Shown here: positions 1-5,692 of the stretch, in pieces
Layout: the number at the start of each line of letters is the position of its first letter
Numbering within the stretch: position 1 is the stretch's first letter
Assembly: GCA_964596115.1 (NCBI GenBank)
Contig: CAZQRW010000057.1
Span: 1 to 10,255, forward strand
Length of the DNA stretch: 10,255 nucleotides
Reading direction: 5' to 3'
Source: CAZQRW01 sp964596115
Lineage (GTDB): Bacteria; Hydrothermota; UBA3072; B12-G15
Position numbers and translations under genes: made by a program
The notes under the pieces: model-generated
Told to the model about the DNA's origin: nothing
Database searches by the model: none
Seen by the model: only the letters and a program-made list of their open reading frames with translations

Positions 1-8
1 AGGAAGTT

Positions 9-40
9 TCCCTCCCTTGATGGGAGGGATTAAGGGAGGG
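9..40. repeat. REP-like palindromic G-rich element
   Basis: A compact palindromic element in non-coding DNA. CCCTCCC at 10-16 can pair with GGGAGGG at 22-28 (8 bp counting T9-A29, loop of 5). It can instead form a longer stem, 10-21 with 29-40, of 12 pairs including one G-T wobble, which leaves GGGAGGG as the loop. The + strand also has four GGG runs (22-40, linkers of 1, 5 and 1 nt), a textbook G-quadruplex pattern. In an AT-rich window this is compositionally striking. It resembles dispersed intergenic palindromes known from many bacterial genomes, but copy number cannot be judged from one window. Confidence 0.6.
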
Positions 41-45
41 TGTTT

Positions 46-91
46 TCCATCCTTCCTTCTTCCTTCTTCATTCTTCATCTTTTCTTCTTCG
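46..91. repeat. Degenerate CTTC polypyrimidine tract
   Basis: An almost pure pyrimidine run on the + strand, built from imperfect repeats of CTTC, TTCC and TTCAT units. It contains no plausible gene on either strand. It lies just after the G-rich palindrome and together they fill most of the non-coding left end. It may be simple-sequence DNA or part of a larger dispersed repeat. Confidence 0.5.
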
Positions 92-165
92 CTTTTTTAT
101 ACCTCCTTCTCTGGAGACATATTTTACTGTTTTCGTGTTGATTTTTAATGAGGCAAATCTACATA

Positions 166-193
166 TTGACTTTTTTTCTCTAATAACTATTCT
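166..193 (+). promoter_or_regulatory. Putative sigma-70 promoter of the cNMP-binding gene
   Basis: TTGACT (166-171), a 16-nt spacer and TATTCT (188-193) give 5/6 and 4/6 matches to the housekeeping consensus. Transcription would start near 200, right before the Shine-Dalgarno sequence AAGGAGG (201-207), so the leader would be very short. The only other candidate seen, TTGATT at 138-143, has a poorer -10. Confidence 0.45.
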
Positions 194-211
194 AAATGAA
201 AAGGAGGTAAA

Positions 212-667
212 ATGGATATATTGAGAAAGGTATCTATATTTACGGATTTAAACGAAGAAGAATTAAAGAGGCTATCTGAGATCGCAACTCAAAAAAGTTT
301 TCATCCTGAACAAAAAATTTTTTCAGAGGGAGAAACCGGCGATGGGTTTTATATAATATCTGAAGGAAAAGTAAGAATTAGCATAATTCTCCCTGGTATA
401 GGGGAAGAATTACTTGCATTGTTAAGAAAGAATTCCCATTTTGGTGAAATGGCAATGATAGAGGATAAACCTCGTTCGGCATCCGCTATTGCTGATACCG
501 ATGTTACCTGTTACTTTTTTGAAAAAAATAAATTTAATGAATTTATATCAAAAAACAAAGAAACAGAGAATAAAATACTGTGGGGTTTCTTAAAAGAGAT
601 TTCTGCTCGTCTAAGAAGAACGGATAACAAGCTAAAAGAGATTCTGCTATTAATAAAATCTTTTTGA
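212..667 (+). CDS. Cyclic-nucleotide-binding (CRP-type) single-domain protein
   Basis: A 151-residue protein that is essentially one cNMP-binding domain of the CRP/PKA-regulatory type. Residues 1-25 form the N-terminal helix (LRKVSIFTDLNEEEL), 30-75 the beta-roll, and 77-90 the phosphate-binding cassette, where FGE (77-79) and PRSA (87-90) keep the Glu, Arg and Ser that contact the cyclic phosphate and ribose in the family. After the C-helix (about 115-145) the protein ends, with no helix-turn-helix and no kinase, channel or other output domain. It is therefore not a CRP-type transcription factor as it stands and probably acts through a partner. ATG at 212 follows AAGGAGG at a 4-nt spacing. 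Its 3' end overlaps the convergent barrel gene by 18 bp. The fold is clear; ligand and partner are unknown. Confidence 0.9.
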   Translation: MDILRKVSIFTDLNEEELKRLSEIATQKSFHPEQKIFSEGETGDGFYIISEGKVRISIILPGIGEELLALLRKNSHFGEMAMIEDKPRSASAIADTDVTCYFFEKNKFNEFISKNKETENKILWGFLKEISARLRRTDNKLKEILLLIKSF

Positions 668-1522
668 GATAGAGACCCTCTGGGTAGTTGGGAAGTAATC
701 TGAATTAATCATTATTGAATAATCTATTCCTATTGATCGGAATGATAGACCTGCCCCGGATGTCAATCTATCATTATCAAAGCCAAATCTTATTGCAAAT
801 ATCTTATTATATCTCCCTTCAAGCCCTATTTTAGACCTAAAACCACCCTCATCAAGGATAAGATCGGCATCTGCTAAAATCTCCCATAGCTTTAGAGGAA
901 TTATCACACCACCCCCGACAAAGTAAGACTGAGGTATAATCTCCTTATTTTCACCAGTCCAAACTAAAGGAGATGTAGTAACATCTTTTACCATTACACC
1001 TAAGGAAAATCTGTCCCTTCTGTAAATTAATCCAATATCCAGGCCAGTTCCTAATCCAATCTCACTCCCCAATCTTTTGTAAATGAATTTGAAGTTTACC
1101 CCATATGAAAGATGTCCTCTTCCCCTCGCATACGCAAGTATTAAAGCATTCTCAGAAAAATCAAATTCCTTAAATTTAGTGGTATCGAGCTCTTCGCCCG
1201 GGTCAAGTTGGTTATTATTATTTTCATCAATAAGGCTACCTCTTGTATCCACAATCCCAGAAATATAGTGATTAAAAGCTGTAATCCCAATCCCTGCATC
1301 TCCTATTCTAAAGTTACCCGATATAAATACTACACGGGAAAGATTGCCCAATCCACCTCCACCATCCAAAATGATAGAGGTAGGAGCAAGATATGGTACA
1401 GCTGGGTTCTCTGTGGAAGAGAGGGGAAATGCAACTGAAGCCCCTCCCCTTCCCTGACTCTCAGTATGAATTAAAAAGTTCTGAAACTCACCTGCGTACA
1501 GAGAAATAAGTAGAAATATCAC
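650..1522 (-). CDS. PorV-like outer-membrane beta-barrel protein with EF-hand-type loop
   Basis: A 290-residue protein predicted to be an outer-membrane barrel of the PorV/FadL-like kind. Residues 1-10 (MIFLLISLYA) look like a very short signal peptide. RGGASVAF followed by ENPAV (25-42) matches the small-residue and NPA motif at the start of PorV-type barrels. The rest is alternating amphipathic strands with turns, ending in KRFY, an aromatic C-terminus typical of BAM substrates. A loop at 99-110 has D, N, N, Q, D and E at positions 1, 3, 5, 7, 9 and 12 of an EF-hand-type calcium site. The start is GTG at 1520-1522, overlapping the TGA of fusA2 (GTGA), so translation is probably coupled. No in-frame start exists just upstream, although Arg-Arg-Lys codons lie there. 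Substrate is unknown; a type 9 secretion role cannot be claimed because no por genes are present. Confidence 0.75.
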   Translation of the reverse strand: MIFLLISLYAGEFQNFLIHTESQGRGGASVAFPLSSTENPAVPYLAPTSIILDGGGGLGNLSRVVFISGNFRIGDAGIGITAFNHYISGIVDTRGSLIDENNNNQLDPGEELDTTKFKEFDFSENALILAYARGRGHLSYGVNFKFIYKRLGSEIGLGTGLDIGLIYRRDRFSLGVMVKDVTTSPLVWTGENKEIIPQSYFVGGGVIIPLKLWEILADADLILDEGGFRSKIGLEGRYNKIFAIRFGFDNDRLTSGAGLSFRSIGIDYSIMINSDYFPTTQRVSISKRFY

Positions 1523-3540
1523 CTTTCTTCTTCCAACTCCTTCTTTCTCTGTTCTATTATTTTCCCCGCGATCTCCGCCGGGACCTCTTCATAGAACGCA
1601 AATTTTTGAGTAAAGGTTCCCTTACCCTGGGAAATAGAACGTAGTGTATTTGAGTACTTATACATTTCTCCCTCAGGAACGTAGGCTCTTATTTTTTGAT
1701 ATTTCCCTTCGGATTCCATACCGAGGATTTTTCCTCTTCTACTGTTCAGATCCCCAATTACATCACCCATATATTTTTCAGGAACGATTACCTCCACCTC
1801 AAGAATAGGTTCTAAAAGGACAGGATTTGCCTTTTCTACTGCTGATTTAAAGGCCATCGATGCAGCAACCTTAAAAGCAATATCCGATGAATCAACCGGG
1901 TGATACGAGCCGTAAAAGACTGTTGCCCTTATATCAACCATTGGATATCCCGCAAGGAATCCCTGTGCCATAGCCTCCCTAACACCCTTTTCCACAGAAG
2001 GTATATATTTCGATGGAATAACACCACCAACGATCTTATCAACAAATTCAAAACCCTTTCCTCTTTCAAGTGGTTCAACTCTCAGGTGTGCATCCCCATA
2101 CTGTCCATGCCCTCCCGTCTGTTTTTTATATTTACCCTGGGCTTCTGCTTTACTCTTTATCGTTTCTCTGTAGTGAATCCTTGGCCTCTCTTGATCCACT
2201 TCTACCCCAAACTTCTTCTTCAATCTATTTATAATCACATCAAGATGCTGCTCTCCCAATCCTGAGATTATTGTCTGTTTTGTTTCAGCATCAAAGGTAG
2301 CTTGAAAAGTAGGATCCTCATCGTGAAGCCTCGCGAGTCCATTAGAAACCTTATCTTCATCACCTTTAGATCTTGGAACTATTGCCACTGATATTAACGG
2401 GGTTGGAAATTTAAATAAAGCCGGAAGTTTTACTGGCTTAGAGGGATCTGAAAGGGTATGCGTTGTCCTTGTATCTTTAAGTTTAACCAATATCCCAATG
2501 CTACCCGGTTCAATTTCTTTGACTTCCATTCTCTCTTTTCCCTTCATTATAAATATTTGATTTATCTTTTCATCCTTACCAACCGAAGTATTCCTTAATG
2601 TGGATCCTGAAGTAACACTACCTCTCCAAACCCTTACTAAATTCATTACACCAACATGTGGCTCAAACATTGTTTTAAACACATACGCAACCGTAGGACC
2701 TTCCAAAGAATTAATTCCCTCTGGCATTTTCGATTCAGCAGGCGATGGAAAGAACGTTTTTATATATCTCAAAATTGGACTTACACCAAGCGATAATAGT
2801 GAATTTCCACAAACAACAGGAAAAACTTTTCCCTTTTTGAAACCCTCATTTAAGGCATTATTAATTTCTGTTTCTGCAATTTCTGCTTCATTTATAAATT
2901 TCTCCATTAGTTCTTCGTCAATTTCTGCAAGTGATTCTATCAGTTTTTCTCTGTATTCAGCAACTTTTCGCTTCTCAGATTCAGGTATTTCTCCCTCTCC
3001 TGATTCAGTAAATGCCTTCATACTTAGTAAATCTATAACACCCCTAAATTCTGGGCCTGATCCTATAGGAATTGTCAAAGGAAGTACACCATCACCAATT
3101 TCGGATCTAATCTCATCATACACATTAAAATAATCAACTTCCTCTTTATCAACTTTAGAAACATAGAATAACCTTGGAATTTCTCTTTGTGAAGCAAACT
3201 CCACGACTTTTTCTGTAACAAAATCTACCCCGGAAGTGCCATCAACTACAGTGATGATAGAATCAGCAACAGAAAGACCAGAATACATATCCCCTGAAAA
3301 ATCAATAAAACCCGGTGTATCTATCATATTGATCTGAAGATTCTCATAATTAAATGTAAATACCTTAACATTTATTGAAATCTTCTTTGAAATTTCACTA
3401 TCATCAAAGTCAAGTACAGATGTTCCTGAATCAACCTGGCCTAATCTCTTTGTAGCCTTTGCCTTATAGAGAATCGCCTCACCAAGCGATGTTTTCCCAG
3501 AACTACCGTGGCCTGCAAGGGCAACGTTCCTCAACTCCAT
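1519..3540 (-). CDS. fusA2: Elongation factor G-like GTPase, EF-G2 type
   Basis: A 673-residue translational GTPase with all five EF-G domains: G domain 1-280, domain II about 283-370, III about 378-455 (with LGEQHLDV), IV about 456-575 (GGHGQYGDAHLRVEP, then HPVDSSDIAFKVAASMAF) and V about 576-650. The P-loop GHGSSGKTS (10-18) is intact. Switch I lacks the usual RGITI and reads KKISI, G3 is DTPGF (74-78) with Phe where canonical EF-G has the catalytic His, and G4 is SKVD (128-131) rather than NKMD. These departures are what separates the EF-G-like/EF-G2 family from the canonical translocase. In vivo roles of EF-G2 are poorly defined. ATG at 3538-3540 follows AAGGAGG. The C-terminal tail (655-673) is rich in Lys and Glu. 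It is co-transcribed with the PorV-like gene from the promoter at 3583-3610. Confidence 0.9.
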   Translation of the reverse strand: MELRNVALAGHGSSGKTSLGEAILYKAKATKRLGQVDSGTSVLDFDDSEISKKISINVKVFTFNYENLQINMIDTPGFIDFSGDMYSGLSVADSIITVVDGTSGVDFVTEKVVEFASQREIPRLFYVSKVDKEEVDYFNVYDEIRSEIGDGVLPLTIPIGSGPEFRGVIDLLSMKAFTESGEGEIPESEKRKVAEYREKLIESLAEIDEELMEKFINEAEIAETEINNALNEGFKKGKVFPVVCGNSLLSLGVSPILRYIKTFFPSPAESKMPEGINSLEGPTVAYVFKTMFEPHVGVMNLVRVWRGSVTSGSTLRNTSVGKDEKINQIFIMKGKERMEVKEIEPGSIGILVKLKDTRTTHTLSDPSKPVKLPALFKFPTPLISVAIVPRSKGDEDKVSNGLARLHDEDPTFQATFDAETKQTIISGLGEQHLDVIINRLKKKFGVEVDQERPRIHYRETIKSKAEAQGKYKKQTGGHGQYGDAHLRVEPLERGKGFEFVDKIVGGVIPSKYIPSVEKGVREAMAQGFLAGYPMVDIRATVFYGSYHPVDSSDIAFKVAASMAFKSAVEKANPVLLEPILEVEVIVPEKYMGDVIGDLNSRRGKILGMESEGKYQKIRAYVPEGEMYKYSNTLRSISQGKGTFTQKFAFYEEVPAEIAGKIIEQRKKELEEER

Positions 3541-3582
3541 AAATCCTCCTTTTTACCTGTTTTTATGGTTGTCTTATTGTGA

Positions 3583-3610
3583 AATATATATAAATAGTTT
3601 TGTTTGTCAA
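3583..3610 (-). promoter_or_regulatory. Sigma-70-type promoter of the fusA2-like operon
   Basis: On the minus strand a perfect TTGACA (3610-3605), a 16-nt AT-rich spacer and TATATT (3588-3583, 5/6) precede the fusA2-like ATG by about 40 nt. The -35 lies in a 12-bp palindrome (3603-3614) with arms TTTGT and ACAAA, which could be an operator or chance. Its position downstream of the hairpin at 3625-3666 fits an independent transcription unit. Confidence 0.7.
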
Positions 3611-3624
3611 CAAAGGGAGTACAT

Positions 3625-3666
3625 TTAGAAGAGCCCTATCCGGAGGGGAAGATAGGGCTCTTCTAA
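3625..3666 (-). terminator. Strong hairpin after the pseudo-HtrA gene, probable operon terminator
   Basis: Two perfectly complementary 16-nt arms (3625-3640 and 3651-3666) flank a 10-nt loop. The core GAGCCCTATC/GATAGGGCTC makes it very stable. It lies 57 nt after the stop codon of the pseudo-HtrA gene and just before the fusA2 promoter, as expected for a terminator. No proper T-run follows on the minus strand, so intrinsic termination may be imperfect. It could instead stabilise the transcript end or be a regulatory structure. The loop in the minus-strand RNA contains CCUCC, an anti-Shine-Dalgarno sequence. Confidence 0.6.
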
Positions 3667-3723
3667 TTAGCACTGGAGTCAATAACCTCCTATGCTACAC
3701 TCTTGTTCACCTCCTTGCTGAGG

Positions 3724-4725
3724 TTAATCACCAAGGTTCAGTCCTCCGGAATTCCCATTTCTGGAAAGAAGCATCTTCCTGCCCGATTCCAAACTGGACT
3801 TCCTGGGTAACAATTCTTTAAATTTTATTACAGGTCTGTTTTCTCCTAATTTTACCTCGATATTAATCACACTATTATTCCTTCTCACCTTTAAGGCAAC
3901 CTTCTCCCCGGCACCCTTTGAGAGAATCAAAGTTCTAAAATCTATCGAGTCAAATACCTTCTTTCCACTCACTTCCTCAATAATATCACCGGGTTTTATA
4001 CCGTACATTTCTGCCGGGGATCCCTTTACAACATTTATTACATAAACCCCACTACCTTCTTCTCTATTCCTTATTGAGACACCAAGCCATGCTCTTCTTA
4101 TACTTCCCTTCTTTTCAATTTTTTGCGCCATTCTCCTTAATTCCATAACAGGTATTATAACACCAATATTCGACGAAGTAAAAAGTCCCAATGTATTGGG
4201 TGGAAGAACATCACCAAAAACATCTGAAGAACCAAGTTTCCCGCCAATAATACCAATTAATCTTCCTTTTGGATCAAAGACACCTGCGCCGTTGTTACCA
4301 GGGTTCAACGGAATGGTAATTCTTAATCGCATGGAATTTGGCACATCGATAGTGCCAAATCCTATCAAACCTAATCTGCCAAGAGAGTTGCCAAAAACAA
4401 ATCCCAGAGCGCCATTCTCAATCCCTGTGCTAAATCTTGGAACCATTAAGTCACTATTTGTAATGATCAAAACCATCCCAGAGTATTCATCATATCCTTG
4501 AACTTTTCCCTTAATAAATTTACCTGTGACTGTTTCAAGCCTTACATTTTCGCCCTCATCATAGCCCCCGACTGTAACTAGTTCCCTTTTACCTACAACG
4601 GTTGCCGAGGCTATTCCTTTTGAGGATTTTACGGTCAAAACATAGGGTGAAATATTTTTCCCCAGATTTATAAGCTCCTGCTCAAGACTCCCTAAAATTG
4701 ACGATAATAGTATAAATATTATCAA
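3724..4725 (-). CDS. Catalytically dead HtrA-like protein with C-terminal PDZ domain
   Basis: A 333-residue secreted or envelope protein with HtrA/DegP architecture: short hydrophobic signal (1-12), chymotrypsin-like domain (about 14-205), one PDZ domain (about 211-297, starting WLGV and including GSPAEMYGIKPGDII) and a polar tail. By alignment from memory to DegP-type motifs, all three catalytic residues are lost: NAHVV is V-GGYD (His to Gly54), TDLAVL is SGMVLI (Asp to Gly83) and PGNSGGP is PGNNGAG (Ser to Asn145). The surrounding framework is kept, so this is a maintained pseudoprotease rather than a decayed gene. The start is TTG at 4723-4725, set by AGGAGG. It is the last gene of the sigma/anti-sigma module and lies 9 nt after the anti-sigma gene, which suggests a role in sensing envelope peptides or controlling the anti-sigma factor. 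That role is inferred. Confidence 0.85.
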   Translation of the reverse strand: MIIFILLSSILGSLEQELINLGKNISPYVLTVKSSKGIASATVVGKRELVTVGGYDEGENVRLETVTGKFIKGKVQGYDEYSGMVLIITNSDLMVPRFSTGIENGALGFVFGNSLGRLGLIGFGTIDVPNSMRLRITIPLNPGNNGAGVFDPKGRLIGIIGGKLGSSDVFGDVLPPNTLGLFTSSNIGVIIPVMELRRMAQKIEKKGSIRRAWLGVSIRNREEGSGVYVINVVKGSPAEMYGIKPGDIIEEVSGKKVFDSIDFRTLILSKGAGEKVALKVRRNNSVINIEVKLGENRPVIKFKELLPRKSSLESGRKMLLSRNGNSGGLNLGD

Positions 4726-4730
4726 TCTAT

Positions 4731-4736
4731 CCTCCT
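4731..4736 (-). promoter_or_regulatory. RBS selecting the TTG start of the pseudo-HtrA gene
   Basis: AGGAGG on the minus strand, 5 nt before TTG (4725-4723). It overlaps the TAG stop codon of the anti-sigma gene, so ribosomes ending there could restart. No ATG or GTG near the N-terminus would keep the hydrophobic signal segment. Confidence 0.7.
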
Positions 4737-5181
4737 ATAAAGAACCAGTAGTGTAGGTAGTCAGAATATACTTCCCACCAGTATTGTATACAGGATATTC
4801 ATATCCAGAGCTCTCTTCCTGGACGATATATATCTGCTGTTTATTTTCTGCATATCTTCTCTCACTTCTAAAAATTCCAAAGAAAAGGACTGAAACGATT
4901 AGTGCTATAAAGGTTGCCCCCAAAGATAATTTATAGATTAATCGATAAGGACGTTTTCTTTTTTCAGCAGCTATTCTAGTTTCTATCCTCTGGAAAATAT
5001 AAGGTGAAGGCATAGGTATCTCTGTTTCTGTTGTATACTTTTGAATTAACCTGACATCTTCCACAAGCGCTTTACAGGATCTGCAAATTTTCAAGTGATC
5101 ATCTGCTTCTTTCTTAATTTTCTCGGTTAAAGTCCCATCCAGATAATCGGACAGTATCCTTCTAAATTCCTTACAATTCAA
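4735..5181 (-). CDS. Zinc-finger (ZAS) anti-sigma factor, membrane-anchored
   Basis: A 148-residue single-pass membrane protein. The cytoplasmic anti-sigma domain (about 1-45) carries the ZAS pattern Cys3, His29, Cys33, Cys36 (HLKICRSC), which in this family binds zinc and clamps the cognate ECF sigma factor. A basic stretch RKRPYR precedes one transmembrane helix (about 83-104), leaving a short extracytoplasmic tail (105-148) rich in Tyr, Thr and Gly. This topology fits control by regulated proteolysis or by a ligand of the tail. The start is TTG (5179-5181), which is needed to include Cys3 and follows AAGGAGG. The gene overlaps the end of the sigma gene by 11 bp, giving coupled translation. 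The pseudo-HtrA gene follows at 9 nt. Confidence 0.9.
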   Translation of the reverse strand: MNCKEFRRILSDYLDGTLTEKIKKEADDHLKICRSCKALVEDVRLIQKYTTETEIPMPSPYIFQRIETRIAAEKRKRPYRLIYKLSLGATFIALIVSVLFFGIFRSERRYAENKQQIYIVQEESSGYEYPVYNTGGKYILTTYTTGSL

Positions 5182-5644
5182 CCTTCCTCCTTAGAGTTTC
5201 TCTCAGTGCAAGCCTTGCCCTATTAAGCCTGGACTTAACCGTTCCCACAGGCAATCTAAGTGCAACTGCTATCTCTTCATAGCTCATTCCATTAATTTCC
5301 CTTAATACAAAAACGGTCCTAAAATCAGGATGGAGTTTCTTGATTGACTTCTGAATCTCAATTTTTGTCTCAATATCTTCTGGATGATAATTATCTACCC
5401 TTTTTTCTTCCTTAATATATTCACTCATTCTTCTCCTCGATTTCCAACTATCATAGATAATATTTCTCGCAATACGCAAAAGGTAACCCCTCATATTTTT
5501 TATGTTCTTTTTTCCTCTCTTCATAGCCCTGTAAAATGTCTCTTGAAGAATATCCTCTGCATCATTTTTGTTTTGGACTGCTCCATATATAAATTTAAAA
5601 ACAAATCCAGACTCCTTCTCATATATTTCTCTCCAATCTTCCAT
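5171..5644 (-). CDS. ECF-type RNA polymerase sigma factor
   Basis: A 157-residue sigma factor with only regions 2 and 4. Region 2 (about 8-75) contains DAEDILQETFYRAMK (28-42) and the basic recognition helix that ends in YDSWKSRRRM. Region 4 (about 97-150) contains FRTVFVLREINGMSYEEIA and the helix-turn-helix LPVGTVKSRLNRARLALRE (131-149). Length and layout are typical of RpoE-like group 4 sigma factors. ATG at 5642-5644 has no clear Shine-Dalgarno, but the predicted ECF promoter would start transcription only about 13 nt upstream, so the mRNA would be nearly leaderless from that promoter. The anti-sigma gene overlaps its 3' end. It probably directs envelope-stress genes including its own module. 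Confidence 0.95.
   Translation of the reverse strand: MEDWREIYEKESGFVFKFIYGAVQNKNDAEDILQETFYRAMKRGKKNIKNMRGYLLRIARNIIYDSWKSRRRMSEYIKEEKRVDNYHPEDIETKIEIQKSIKKLHPDFRTVFVLREINGMSYEEIAVALRLPVGTVKSRLNRARLALRETLRRKVEL
5186..5192 (-). promoter_or_regulatory. RBS selecting the TTG start of the anti-sigma gene
   Basis: AAGGAGG on the minus strand, 4 nt before TTG (5181-5179), lies inside the last codons of the sigma gene. Together with Cys3 of the zinc motif it fixes this start. Confidence 0.7.
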
Positions 5645-5663
5645 ATGTATTCATTCACTATTT

Positions 5664-5692
5664 ATAGACATAAAAAGAAAGAAAAAAGTTCC
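5664..5692 (-). promoter_or_regulatory. Predicted ECF (sigma-E-type) promoter of the sigma operon
   Basis: On the minus strand GGAACTT (5692-5686) begins at the base right after the sppA TGA. A T-rich 16-nt spacer and GTCTAT (5669-5664) follow. GGAACTT with a GTCTAA-like -10 is the classic pattern read by RpoE-type ECF sigma factors, and the gene downstream is such a sigma factor, so autoregulation is the natural reading. No comparable pair was found before the other genes in the window. Promoter specificity of this particular sigma factor is inferred. Confidence 0.65.

Noticed and set aside
1..78. A minus-strand open frame starting MKNEEGRRKDGK and running off the left edge
   Set aside because: It reads through the polypyrimidine tract and the REP-like palindrome; the product is a translation of repeat DNA rather than a gene.
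2600..3133. A 177-codon open frame on the + strand inside the fusA2-like gene
   Set aside because: It is antisense to conserved EF-G domains, Ser/Pro-rich and low in complexity, with no upstream RBS.
3563..3682. A 39-codon TTG-initiated frame on the minus strand after the second orphan Shine-Dalgarno
   Set aside because: It would run through the hairpin and the fusA2 promoter, the RBS spacing of 3 nt is too short, and the peptide shows no recognisable feature.
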